From the NCBI GenBank assembly GCA_002118135.1, contig BDIU01000194.1, forward strand, positions 219,301-283,300: a DNA stretch of 64,000 nucleotides. Direction: 5' to 3'. This document shows, piece after piece, positions 11,506 to 24,400 of the stretch. The DNA is from Trebouxia sp. TZW2008 (Eukaryota; Chlorophyta; Trebouxiophyceae; Trebouxiales; Trebouxiaceae). Positions within the stretch are counted from its first letter, which is position 1, and every line of letters begins with the position of its first letter. The translations under genes were made by a program, and so were the position numbers. The notes under the pieces are model-generated. The model was not told the DNA's origin. It saw only the letters and a program-made list of their open reading frames with translations, and made no database searches.

Positions 11506-13504
11506 TCATAGCTTTGAGAACTTTGGTTTCCTCCGCTCCTTGACAATTGCAGAAAAGACTTCCTGAATATCTGCTGAGGGCAGCATGGCAGCATTGTAAG
11601 CTGCCACATAATCTAGGCTGTCAGGCACAGAGTGATCCCTGCAAGTCAAAAGGCCAGCCTCAGCTTGGCTTGCACCAAACTGGGACTACAACTCAGCCAC
11701 AGGGTGATGACTGCACAACAGTCAGCGTGTACTTGCATGCGTGCCTGTCGCTTCCAGTTGACAAGCTGTGGGCAGGATCTGGAGATGAGCTTCACCCTGC
11801 CACCCATAGCTGATGCTTGAGAGGCAATGAGCATACCCAGGCGCCATATAACTGTTGCAACACACAGCAGTGTATCGTTTTCTAGCAAGCTCTCACCTGG
11901 CATGCACTAGAATGCGCTTGGTGCCAACAACAGCCAGGGGAGATTTGCTGGCTAGCAGCTCAGCAGTCTTTTGGGCATGCTTCGTCAGTGCCGCCTCATC
12001 TTCAAAGCATTGTGACACCAGACCCACTTGCTTTGCCTCATCCCCCTTGATCACACGCGCTGTCAGAGCAAGCTCAGATGCCACGCCTGCATTGATGCAA
12101 GATACAGTCATGCATGTGATGTGCTACAGTGGCTTGTATTGCTCAGGTCAATATGGCAGCAAGGTAGGCATAAGTCAGTCATGCGCTGTTGATATGGCTG
12201 CAATTGCAGTACAGAGTGCCTGCTGCTGATGACTGTGCTTATGCATCACTTGACAACAATACAGAGAGCATTAAACCAGTGCCATCATCCTAATGATCAT
12301 CATTTTAATCTTTGCCACGCAATCTACTGGGGTTTGATGACCCAGCTAGGTGCGTCCAGAAGCAAGCATTGCAGCTAGAGATTTGGGTTTGTACTCAAAC
12401 CCACCTTGCCCCACAATGTGCGGCAAGCGCTGAAGGGTGCCCACATCAGCAACAATGGCAACATCTACCTCCTGCATTCACAGCAGCCATGTATGTATCT
12501 CAACTCGTTTGTACTGCAATGACTTCAGACCAGACAGCAACAGTCTTCTTGCAAGGTGCAAGCAGTCATTGCAACAAGCAGCACTGATGTAACATTTTGC
12601 CATTGCAACACCGTGCAGGTGTGACAAACAAGAGATTGAGATCTGATGACAGGTTTTGCAGCATGGACATGTCCTGTGCCATCCACTAAGCTCACCTTGA
12701 CGCAGAACGAGGCTGATTGAGTAGCATAGCGAATGTCGCAGGCTGTAATGATATCTACTCCAGCTCCAAAGCATGCACCTATGCTGAAGCACAGCAAAAT
12801 GCATATGTTATGCTTGGGGCTGAAATTGTCAAAGGACTTTGCATGACAAAATGTCTAGAACATACTGCCAGAAATGTCAAGCAAATGATGGGCCATGTGT
12901 TGATTCATGTTCAATCACATTGAGGCACAAGCAATCAAGCGCACCATGCACTGCTGCAATGACAGGCCATCTGCATTCCTCAATGGCATTGATAGTGTCT
13001 TGAGAGCTTTTGATTTTGTGCAGTAGCTTTTCTCTAGCTCTTGCAGAACATGTTGCATTGGCGCTTGGGTTGACAAAGTCTGCTTCAAGGCTGGCTATGT
13101 CTATTCCAGCACAGAAGTTTTTGCCCTGTCCATTGAGGATAATCTGCAAGATTCAAGATAAAGTAGCTAGTCATGAAGCGTCAGGGCCCGTCACATGTCA
13201 AGCACGTATGCATGCTCACAAGCAGGTCAAACTCATATTGCAGGCCCATACCGCAAACACGTCATCCATCTCGTGCAGGGCTCTGAACACCTGCACGTCC
13301 AGATAACACTTGAAGCTGACACGATGCATGCATGTACATGGTTTGTTGATCAATAGTGACCTCTTATGGCACCTTTGGTATTTCTGACCACATGGCATCG
13401 TCGAGACTGTTTGACTTTCTCGGTCTGGCTAGACTGACGACGGTGTAACTAGCATGTCGTGTCACGGCAACGGTCGTCAGATCGTTGAAGCGTGCATCCG
13501 CCAT
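11506..13504 (-). CDS. DCI1: Peroxisomal delta(3,5)-delta(2,4)-dienoyl-CoA isomerase (crotonase family)
   Basis: Role: moves double bonds of dienoyl-CoA during beta-oxidation of unsaturated fatty acids in the peroxisome. Seven exons close perfectly: 13504-13373, 13290-13252, 13143-12945, 12778-12696, 12471-12405, 12086-11897, 11638-11506 = 843 nt, 280 residues, the usual length of plant DCI1. The N-terminus reads YTVVSLARPRKSN. The oxyanion-hole region is GKNFCAGID. Then come VAAVHGACFGAGVDI-like residues (IAAVHGACFGAGVDIIT in the splice product) and the catalytic acidic block EVDVAIVADVGTLQRLP (about residues 152-167). The C-terminus is FSKL, a type-1 peroxisomal targeting signal. The start is the only ATG preceding the conserved N-terminal strand in frame. 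The nearest alternative is another crotonase such as enoyl-CoA hydratase, but EVDxAxVADxG favours DCI. Confidence 0.95.
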
Positions 13505-14163
13505 ATCTTTGCTTGTCTATCACAGCACTGATGGCACGTTTGATCAGAGCAATAAGGACCTGTGCACTTTTAGCATATCAACATGCCGCGTTCAGCATGA
13601 CAACGTTGATGACCAGCAGGCAGTGGCAGAGTGGAGCACGACCTTTGGCAGCTTACGAGATCCCGGAATCGCCGATCAATGCAGCAACCTGTGCAACAAC
13701 AGTATGACATGCATGGCTATTACTCATCGATGTGTCTTATGACTAAAACGTGAAGTCCCGACGTGAATAGGGTTAGACTGAACGCCATTCTCTGCAACGG
13801 CAAACGAGCGAGAGTCGTCTGCTTGGCTGGTGACACTGAATCGCTTGGCTCTCTGCGACTCAACAAGCCGTCAACAGCCCTGTTGCTGTTGTTTACCTCA
13901 AGCCATCTTCTGTTGATTCCTCGAGTGGTGCATGCGTTAGATCGTGTTTCAGCGTCGCTGTGCTGAGCTGGAGCAGTCTTTGGCGAATCTACAGGCTGTG
14001 ACAGGGTCAAAACAGCTTCTTGCAGTTTTGCCTGTGATCGTTTGCTGGCTGCGTCGCGCAGCCGCGCGTGCTTGACCATCTTGTTCGCCGTCTTTATGCG
14101 GCTTAGCTTGTGACCTCAGCGCTACACAGTATCTACAGCAGCTTGTCTTGGCTACTGGTGGTC
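13505..14163. promoter_or_regulatory. Bidirectional promoter region between DCI1 and MO25
   Basis: The two ATGs point away from each other with 659 bp between them, so this segment must hold both 5' UTRs and promoters. It contains more CpG than the flanking introns. I did not identify a TATA box or a specific motif. Confidence 0.5.
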
Positions 14164-17110
14164 ATGGCAACCGGTTTGTTCGACAAGGTGTTGCACAAGA
14201 CAAAGAGCACTCGAACACCAGCAGACCTTATTCCCAAAAGTTGCCAGGCACTGGACAGGCTTCAAGAAAGCTCTCCTCAGAAGCTTTTTGATGACAATAC
14301 AAACTTGCTGGCGACTTTGAAAGCTGTGCTGCTTGCCGACAACCAAAGTGATCAGACACGGGATCTCGCCATCACCATTGGTTATGAGGCCTGCAAAATG
14401 GATATGCCTCTCTTGTTGGCATCAAAGCTGGGGTTGTTGGAATTTGAAGCCAAAAAGGATGCAGCACAGATCTTTGGCTTCCTTGTCAGACTTGACAATG
14501 GAGGGGACAAGCCAGGAGTTCGCTTTGTGCAGAACAATTCTGACATGCTGGATCTGCTGTTCAAAGGGTGAGATTGGTTGTGAACGCTCATTCACCATTG
14601 TACAACACACGTGAAACGCTGATGCGCATTGCCTGAGTCGCACCTCGCTCGACCTGAGGTGTCAATGAGACTTGCTGGAATGTTGGGTCTGCTGTTGCTA
14701 GGTATGACTACCCTGAGATTGCTCTCAGCTGTGGAAGCATGCTCAGAGACTGTGTCAGGGATGAGAGCCTTGCAAAGTAAGCAATCATGCAAGCGACTGA
14801 TGCATGTCATTACTTTACACTTCCGCTGTGTCAGTGCTGCATTCCATACCTGTACAAGGGGCTGTGCAGTCCATCCTTGAGAACAGCTCTTCATGATCTA
14901 CTCTATGTTTCATATGACTTCAAAGCATGTTGCGTGTGGTCGCACAGTCATGTGTGGTTGTCGTCTGTGCCCGGCAATGCCATGCAGTCAACTTCTGCTG
15001 ATTGGCAGCACATTGCTGCCACAGATTGGTGCTAGAGGGACCTCTGTTTCAGAACTACTTTGCAAAAGTAGAAGTCTCAAACTTTGAGGTTGCCTCTGAT
15101 GCCTTCTCAACCTTCAAGGCAAGTCAGCCGGGCATGCCACAGTCATCATCACCCATATGCATGCTGCAGTTGCTCTCGTCAACCTTCTCTTCAAAAGCAG
15201 CATAATTTGTATTGCAAGCTGGGTTTGAGTATCAGGCTGGCTGGCACTGACCATGTGCATGCAGTAGCAGCAGCTACTATCCATTGGCGCAGGTTGACAC
15301 AAGTTGACAGCAGTTGGTACTTGCTGCAGGATTTGCTGACTAGGCACAAACCCATGGTGGCTGGCTACTTGAGCAGAAATTATGATCAGGTCTGCAAAAC
15401 TGTGCTGCGTTTGCATCCGATGTATAGCTTGCTTGATTTGTGCAGGCTAATGCTATAATTGTGCTGCATGGCGATGTGCGTGCTAAGGGTTTTTTTTAAA
15501 TTGTGGTGCTTGCTGCAGAATCAGCATGTACTGACGCAATGTTGATTGCCTCAACCAGCTGTGTGTTTTGCAGTTTTTTGCATCATACACCAGTCTGCTG
15601 AAGTCATCAAACTATGTCACCAGGCGCCAGTCTCTGAAGGTACGCCGCCTATCCATGTAACACTTTGTGGTTCCTATGCATGTAGCTGGTCAAACAAAGA
15701 ACCTCTACATACTGCCTGTGCTGCAAATGTTGGAGCCAGCTGAGACATGCAAAGTCGTGAAAGCAGATGTGGTGGCCGTCGCCGTAGCAAGCATGGTCCA
15801 GTCAGCACTTCTGGTCACTGTGAAATGGAACTTTGCTTCATCTGCCTTGCTACATGGTGACAAAAAGCAGCTTAGCTGCTTGCACATTGCTTTGCTTGTG
15901 AAGCAGTTCTGATGTCATTGCATGGTTTTGTACATGCAGAAGTCACAGCTGAAAAGCCACTTCTGATAGCATGTCAGTCAGGATCCCATGCCCCACAACT
16001 TCGAGGAAGCAAACTTTTGAGGAAGCCTAGTCTCACTTGGCCTCTCTCTGATGAACATCAAAAGTTGCACAAACCTGTCAGGCAGTATGTTATCTGACAA
16101 CTGGCATTGCTCTCGAGGCTGTTTTGGTTTGATGCAGTTGTTAGGAGAGCTTCTGCTGGAGCGTAGCAACCTGAAAGTTATGGTGCGGTATGTGGCTGAT
16201 GAGGGCAACCTGAAACTGATGATGAATCTGCTCAGGGACTCGTCAAGGAGCATTCAGTTTGAGGCTTTTCATGTATTCAAGGTACATCTTAGGGTGCTCA
16301 TTTGTCAGGCTAGATCAGTTCTGTGTGTAGTGCTGTCCTGTTGAGTTGGCTGTTGCATGGCAACAGTGCTCAAGTGCTCCTCCTATGCTGCTTGCTTTGC
16401 AGTCGAGCTGAGAAATCCGTCAAGCTGCAAGATCTGCTGTACGTGACGTGCAAAACACACAGTCGCCCTGTTTTGTTAAAGTTCAGTCGTGTCTGCAAGC
16501 TGCCCGGTGTACTGACTGTTGTCAATGCATGCAGGTGTTTGTTGCCAATCCAAACAAGACAAGGCCAATAATTGACATTCTGGTGGGTAACAGAGACAAG
16601 TTGCTCAAGTACCTAACTGACTTCCACAGTGACAAAGGTGAGACATGCAAGACAGTTGGGCACTCATCCATACAAGACACTCTGGGCCTGCATGCAATGC
16701 TGGGCAGCCATGCATGCGCCTTCAGTCCGCATTGAAGCAGAACTTAGCCTTGAGTTGAGCTGCAGGCGTCATAAAGCTGTCAAGCACACTGCAGCTTAGG
16801 AGTGCGGCTTATTGTTGCAAATGCTGTCGTCGTCTCCAGCTTAGGCTACAATTTACAGCCAATGCAGCAGCATTACCAATAGCGACTGTGCACTCTGCAT
16901 TCTGTGCACAATTGTGCGGCACATGCATCAACTTAGGTGTGGGTAGAGTCACAGATACTGTCATGCCGAAGTGACCTTTGAGTCTTACATGGTATCTGTG
17001 ATTCTGCAGAGGATGAACAGTTCAGGGAAGAAAAGGGTGTGATCATCAAGGAAATTTCTATGCTTGATGCCCCTCCTGAACAGGCGGCTGCTGCATCTCA
17101 AGTATGGTGA
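14164..17110 (+). CDS. MO25: MO25/CAB39 scaffold protein
   Basis: Family role: helical-repeat scaffold that activates STE20/GCK kinases (with LKB1-STRAD in animals); in algae linked by homology to cell morphogenesis and division control. Eight exons close: 14164-14567, 14702-14776, 15025-15118, 15330-15389, 15574-15639, 16138-16281, 16535-16637, 17010-17110 = 1047 nt, 348 residues (family about 340). Landmarks: [19 protein letters not shown] at the start, [89 protein letters not shown], then [16 protein letters not shown]. The ATG was chosen at the conserved MATGLFDK; an upstream in-frame GTG would add 18 unmatched residues. Intron 3 begins with GC (A-A-G then GCAAGT at 15119), a GC-AG intron. 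Confidence 0.96.
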
Positions 17111-18427
17111 CTGCAACTTGTGGCAGGTACAGCTGACAGACTACAGTAGCGCTCTGCTTGTCACAAATCATAAGTCAGGCATGTTGAGATGAGCGCTTGG
17201 TCATTTAGACAGAAGCATACTGTCACCAATGCACCATTGTTGCTGCGCAAATGTGTCTAGATGGTTTGGGTGTGCAACATACTTTGTGGTGTGGTAGTAT
17301 GTACTAGCTAGGTCGACAGCATGTCTGGTCATGTCAGTTGTCTGCAACTACAGCTTGTATTTTTGGATTGCAAGGTGCGGCAACAGAAAACCACCTCCTG
17401 TAACTACGCTGACAGGGCTGCAGATGAGACATTGTGAACATGCATAGTGATTGCTTGATTCGGCCCATCAGCGCATCGTATTGGTGATGATCATTTAGGG
17501 CTGACATCATGGCTGCATCCTCCTGGCATCATGGCATGCAGAACTAGTCATACCCCTCAAAACAATGCAGCATGAAGGACATAGCGCCATTGAACGATCG
17601 TGATATCTGATGCAGTACAGATGCAGCAGCATCAGAGGCAGCAACTGTGCCAATCGCATGCTGCATGAGGTTTGGTTTGTTCAAGTCGTCAGTCATGTCG
17701 CAGACGCTTGCATGATCAAGTGATCAAAGAAAACATTGCAACAAGAGCCCCTGGTGCCTTGCGCATTGGCGAGGCATTGAAAAGCCTTTCTGGTACTGCC
17801 TCAGCAGGCATGCTGATCTGTACTAGTAACAAGTGGTCAGGGGCCAGGGTGGGTCAGAAGGCCTACCATGCAAGCACCTGACCAGCATTCACATGTGCGT
17901 CAGCCTTTCGATGCACATCTGCGCAAAGTCGCTAGAAATCGCGACAAAGTGACGAGTAGGGTACTCTGCAAGCCTGTATCAGGATCCAGCATCGATTGAC
18001 ACCGATAGCGGTAGCTACCACACTGCCGACAGGTACAGCATGGCATCATCAGACTGTGTTCTGACGGCCGAGGAGCTCGAGAAGCTGACCACGCAGACTG
18101 AAACAAGATCGAAGCTCCCCAGCATCAAAGGTTAGCTGTGCATTTGCATCGCCTGCTCAGCATGTGGCGTGGCTGTGCTAGTGATTGACCTTATGTCGTA
18201 TGCCAAGTGATCGTTGGTGCCGGCAATGCACGCATCAGTTGATCAATCATGGCGTCGTATGACTGCAGTTCATCTCAAAAACTTTCTCGAAATACTTTTG
18301 CACTTTTTGCGAAACATTGAGCATCGCGTGAGGCTGCCGCCGGCGAGTCTAGACCTTGTCCTCTAGATGGCATCAGTTGCGCAGCTGTTGCGACCGTGAA
18401 CGACGACACGTTGGCTTGAGGATGCAT
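17111..18427 (+). other. MO25 3' flank and septin 5' region
   Basis: No strong coding exon. A short ATG-initiated frame at 18040-18130 (MASSDCVLTAEELEKL..., ending at a GTTAGC donor) looks exon-like, but its phase 1 does not fit any acceptor before the septin frame at 18428, so I leave it unassigned. It could be an upstream ORF or an exon of an alternative septin transcript. Confidence 0.4.
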
Positions 18428-21400
18428 ATGGGCTGTGCAATAAGCAGTGCTAGTTCAAGCGCATTGCATCGCAACGCTGTCACAGACGCCGGCTTCGCAG
18501 CAGGCCTGCAGGAAGCAGCTTCTGCAGACGCTATGGCACTATGCAATTCGGTAAAGTCTGAACTTTGTCGCACTGCAGACGAGAGCGCTGGTGCCCCCAA
18601 TCCTCATCTCAAGACTCCGTCGCGAGGAGAGAAACTTCGCGACCTGCTGGACAACATAGACAGGTGCCCATGAGCTGCACGCCACACATGCGACAGAGGC
18701 TCAACCCGGCCATGCTTTGGTCCACACGGCTTGCATCATCACACAAATTTGACTTTTGTGTTGCAAAGAACATCTGCCCTGGTTGCATGCTACCTTTACT
18801 GGCCACCTGGCTGCAACACACTGCCTGAAGCGCTGTCAACCCAGCTCAACCTGTTCAACTCCATTAGTGTAATGCACTGCAGTGATTTGGAGGCACCATC
18901 AGATCAGAACCTAGGATACGTCAATCCTGCTGCCCCTGAACCATCGTATACACCTTCAGAAGTGCGCATCAAGGACACTGTACAGCGAGAGCCAGAAGGT
19001 TACTCACGTGACGTCAGATCAGCTTTCAGTGGCCTGCCCAAAGTAAAGCCACAATGGCGGGACTACTACATGAAGATGCTGATCGTTGGCGAGTGTGGAC
19101 AAGGTCAGATAAAGCAGTGCAAGCATTCTATGATCATCAAGCTTGACGGCATGGAATTGACACATTCATGATGCCTCATGGGGTTGTGGGTTTGTGTATA
19201 CCTGTGTGGAATGACATTTTTTTGTCTGGCTACCAACAGTTGAACATCAGACGTCCTTTTCATGACGTGCAAGAAAAGCCTGCCTGGCCAGTCAGGTCTT
19301 GTGCCACACACACCTAGCAATGTATGCTAGAAAGTGTATTGTATTGACGTGCTTGTGTGCACATCAGTGCGACCATGTTGTCGAAAAAGCTTACATTGCT
19401 GGCAGCCTTGGCATTCTGTCCAGTCTACTTCACTGTTCTCTGTATGCTGCAAGCCGTAGTCAGTAGCGCAGCCAGTGATTGTTGTATCGAGGCAGCTTAT
19501 ATGCAGCAGGTCAGGCTCAAGTTTGTCTGGCTGTGCTTGACCTAACCTATGGAAGTTGTCTTGGCACCATGAGCACTTGTGAGCATCTACGTCAGTTTAG
19601 CAAGAAAGAGCAGAAATAAAGATAGCTAGTCAGTGCTCTGATACTGCTGAGGAGCTGCAAAAGCGTCACCAAGCCCATGAGCAACATAAATTCATATTGT
19701 TGCACACTTGTATGTATGACAAAGGGTGCAACACAGACATAAGCTGGTAGGCTATGCAGCAAGCTAAGGTTGCAAATTAGTCAGCTAAACAGCTCAAGCA
19801 GCACTGCACTCTTCTCTCACAAAAGCTTGCAGCAACTTAGGCTGTTTCTCGCAGGCAAAACCACCTTTATCAAGAACCTATTTGCCTCATACACCCAGGA
19901 TCCCAACATGAAGGTGAATGACGTGCCTGGCAGCACCAGCAAGGAGACCTTTGTGCAGCATCCAGACAAGCTGCTGACCGAGATTGTAGTCAAGGATGAG
20001 CGCAACATGATTGCATACCATTACAGAGTGCAAGACACACCAGGTCAGAAAGACTACAGCAGCTTTTCATTGGAGGCATCTGTGCGCTGCCTGCCTAGCA
20101 CCAATTTGTGGCACTCCTTGCTGTGTGCATTTGACCGCTGCCTGCCTGACTGCCGGTTTGTCGGACTAAGTAACAGTCTTGCACCGGTCGTAGGGCTTAC
20201 TGGGCTTAGTTGGTAGTGTCAACAGTGCTTTGCTGGGCACCGTCGATACCAGCAGCCAAGCTACATCTTGCTCTACTGGACAAGCCAAACCTGTAGCATC
20301 ATCTACATTGCAGTTTGTTCTCAATGGCATCGCACTCAAATGGCTGAATTCACTTCCTGCTCACAGCATATGTGAGATCTGACCTGGTGCGTCTTGTTTG
20401 CTTGCATGCAAGCTCAGACATGCGCGCATGTATCTACAAATACAGGGTTGCTGGCTGTGCTCATGTTGAGTGGACAATTTGTGTGCATACCATGTCTCCT
20501 GACTTTGCAGGATATGACAATATGGAGGTCAATCTTGATCCGGTCATTGACCACATTCAGGCCCAGAATTTGAAGGCTCTGGAACATGAGCAAAATGCCA
20601 AGAGGGAAGCTGCCATGAGCAAATGGCAGGTACATGTCAAACTCAGCTACGACAGCGTCCAGGCTGCTACAAACACTGCTCACATGTTACGCTTGTGTTG
20701 AACGAATTAACCACCATCCAAGGTTCAAGCAGATGTGTTCTGGCTGCACACCTGTGCCAAGCAAGAGGCGTGTACTCAAGCACTTGATTTATGGCAGCTT
20801 GTTGCGTGAAGTGTAGCATGCAAATCAACCTCAGTCATGCTGTTAATAGGCAAGGCCCAGGCATATGGTATGTGATGTGGCAGCTGTTTGCATTTTCAGC
20901 TGTTGTATTGCAACATTTGCAGACTTGCTGCTCAACTGCTGCATCAAAGAGCAGAGGAAAGAAGTAGCTCATGCATAGGGCTATTGTTGGGACAAATATT
21001 GTCAATGTAGTCAGTTTGCTTGTCATACGCAGGATCCAAGAATTGACGTTTGCGTATATTTCATTGCTCCTCACCGGCTCAAGCAGATCGATGTGGAGTT
21101 CATGAAGAGGCTGTCAGTGGTAATGACTGATCCTCACTGGAGCCACTGTTTGCATACACCAATCTATTGCTTTCAGCTTGCATGTCAGTTGTCACACAGC
21201 AGGTTGCGAGTGAGTTGTGTCAATTGCGACGCAAGCAAGGACTAGCTGCCTGCTATGCTGCTCAGCGTAGGTCTGCTGCTTGCCACAAAGTCACTGTCTG
21301 CTACAGACTTGCTTTTGGAGCCTGCTGCAAAGGCTTGCACAAGGCATGTTGACTGGTATTGCTGACAATGACAAAATTTGAGCAAGAGCACCAACCATGT

Positions 21401-24400
21401 GGTCACCTGATTGCTGTACTCAGCATTTCTGGCATGTGATGCAGTTCCAGCCACCATACATGTTGGTTGCTGATTGTAAGAGACATCTGTGGTGTGAGAT
21501 CTGACGCTTCTGCAGTTGAAGAAATGTGCTTGTGGCGTTGTGCAGGAAGTGCCTGTGCTGCCAGTTCTGGCTAAAGCGGACTGCATGACAGCTGGAGAGC
21601 TTGCCAGCTTCCGGCAGTATGTGCGCAACACCCTCCACCATGTAAGATCTACCTCCTCTTCCCTCACAGCAGGGAAACATTAAAGCCAATGCTCTACAAC
21701 AAGCATCACTTGTTTGCAAAATCTTCCTCCTCTTCCCCTCACACCACACGAGAGTGAAACCGGATGAAAGCGCTGCAACATTTGTGTGTCATTTGCACAC
21801 ATTGCTAGACACCCGCACTTCACCAAGTGAGACATGCCTCAAGCATGCCTTGCCGTCACACATACTTAGCCAACACAACAATAGTGTCCACCAAACAGCC
21901 TCGTTAGCAGGTTGTCTTTCACAGAAATTTACAAAACTATTCTGGGTTTGAATTGCTTGTTTTTGATGTGTTTGTTTTTTTGCTGTGCTCCTTTGCTTTG
22001 CTATCCTTGAGCCTGGCATCCATATATGCAGGCCAGCAAGGAGGTGGGGCGGCCCATAGTGCACGAGTTCAGCAGGGACGCTTTGTCTGAGGCGGGGGCT
22101 ACCCACCTGGTGCCCCCCTTCTCTGTTGTGGCCAGCAACACCATGGACCTTTCTGTTGGCAGGTCAGTCCCATGCAGTGCGTTGTTAGCTATTCTGAGAA
22201 CCGTGCAATCCCATGCGGTTGTGTTGTCTTCGACAGATGGGGCATGCATGCTGCAGCCTGCGAGAAAGAATTGCTTGATGCAATAGCATCTGCGATGTCT
22301 TCAACAACTCCGATGTCTTCAACAACTGCTGTAGCATAGACGCTGTCTCCCAAGCTTTCTCTACTTGATGCAACAGCATCTGCGTTTTCAGCAGCTGGAG
22401 GCATGCATGCTGTAGCCTGAGAGACAGACTTCCTGGACGCAACAGCAACTGCGCTGTGTTCAACAGCTGGGCGCATGCATGCTGTAGCCTGCGAGACAGG
22501 ATTGTGTGATGCAACAGTATCTGCGCTGTGGTCCAACAGCTGGGTGCATGCATGCCGAGGTCTTTAAACATGGCACCTCACCCTCAGCTGTGACAGCATG
22601 TGTTGATCCCATCCTGTGCTTGCTTGGTGCAACAGCATCTACGCTGCCTGCTGTAGCATGCACGCCACATCCCAAGCCTTGTCTGCTTAGTGCAACCGCA
22701 GCGGCGCTGTCGTTAGAAGCTGGAAGCATGCATGCTGTGACCTTTGAGGCCGAGGTCTCCCACAAGGGCACCTCAGGCTCAGCTGTGACAGCATGTACTG
22801 CTCCAACTCTGTGCTTGCTTGGTGCAACAGCATCTGCGCTGTGTGCAACAGCTGCTGTATCTTGGATGCTACATCCCATGTTTTGTCTGCTTGATGCCAA
22901 AGCATGTGCATTGTCGTCAACAGCTGGGTGCATGCATGCTGTGACCTTTGAGGCCGAGGGCTCCAACAATGGCACCTCAGCCTCATCTGTGACAGCATGT
23001 GTTGATCCCATCCTGTGCTTGCTTGGTGCAACAGCATCTGCGCTGCCTTCAACAGCTGCTGTAGCATGCACGCCACATCCCAAGCCTTGTCTGCTTAGTG
23101 CAACAGCAGCAGCGCTGTCATTAGAAGCTGGAAGCATGCATGCTGTGACTTTTGAGGCCGAGGTCTTCCACAAGGGCACCTCACGCTCAGCTGTGACAGC
23201 ATGTACTGATCCCATTCTGTGCTTGCTTGATGCAAGAGCATCTGTACTTTCGTCAACAGCTACTGAAGCTTGCATGCTGTATCCAATGCTTGCTTGCTTG
23301 AGGCCACAGCATGTGCGTTGACGTCAGCAACTGCGAGCATGCATGCTGTGACCTTCAAGGTAGAGGTCTCCAACAGAGGCACCTCAGGCTCAGCTGTGAC
23401 AGCATGTACTGATCCCACTCTGTGCTTGCTTGGTGCAAAAGGATCGGCGCTGTGTTCAACAGCTGCTGTATCTTGCATGCTACATCCCATGCTTTGTCTG
23501 CTTGATGCCAAAGCATGTGCATTGTTGTCAACAGATGGGGGCATGCATGCTGTGACCTTCAAGGTAGAGGTCTCCAACAACGGCACCTCAGGTTCAGCTG
23601 TGACAGCATGTACTGATATCAATCTGTGATTGCTTGGTGCAACAGCATCTGCACTGTCTTTAAGAGCTGCTGTATCTTGCACGCTACATCACATGCTTTG
23701 TCTGCCTGATGCCACAGCGTGTGCATTGTCGTCAACAGCTGGGTGCATGCATGCTGTGACCTTTGAGGCTGAGGTCTCACGGCACCTCACCCTCAGCTGT
23801 GACAGCATGTTTTGATCCCATCCTGTGCTTGCTTGGTGCAACAGCATCTACGCTGCTTTCAACAGCTGCTGTGGCATGCATGCCACATCCCAAGCCTTGT
23901 CTGCTTAATGCAACAACAGCGGCGCTGTCATTAGAAGCTGGAAGCATGCATGCTGTGACCTTTGAGGCCGAGGTCTCCCATAAGGGCACCTCAGGCTCAG
24001 CTGTGACAGCATGTACTGATACCAGTCTGTGATTGCTTGATGCAACAGCATCTGCACTGTCTTCAACAGCCGCTGTAGCTTGCGTGCAGTGTCCCATGGT
24101 TTGTCTGCTTGATGCCAAAGCATGTGCATTGTCGTCAACAGCTGGGTGCATGCATGCTGTGACCTTTGAGGCGGAGATCTCCGACCATGGCACCTTCGGC
24201 TCAGCTGTGACAGCATGTACTGACTTCATCCTGTGCTTGCTTGGTGCAACAGCACCTGCACTCTCTTCACCAGCCGCTGCAGCTTGCGTGCAGTGTCCCA
24301 TGGTTTGTCTGCTTGATGCCAAAGCATGTGCATTGTTGTCAAGAGCTGGGGCCCTGCATGCTGTGACCTTTGAGGCCGAGATCTCCGACCACGGCACCTT

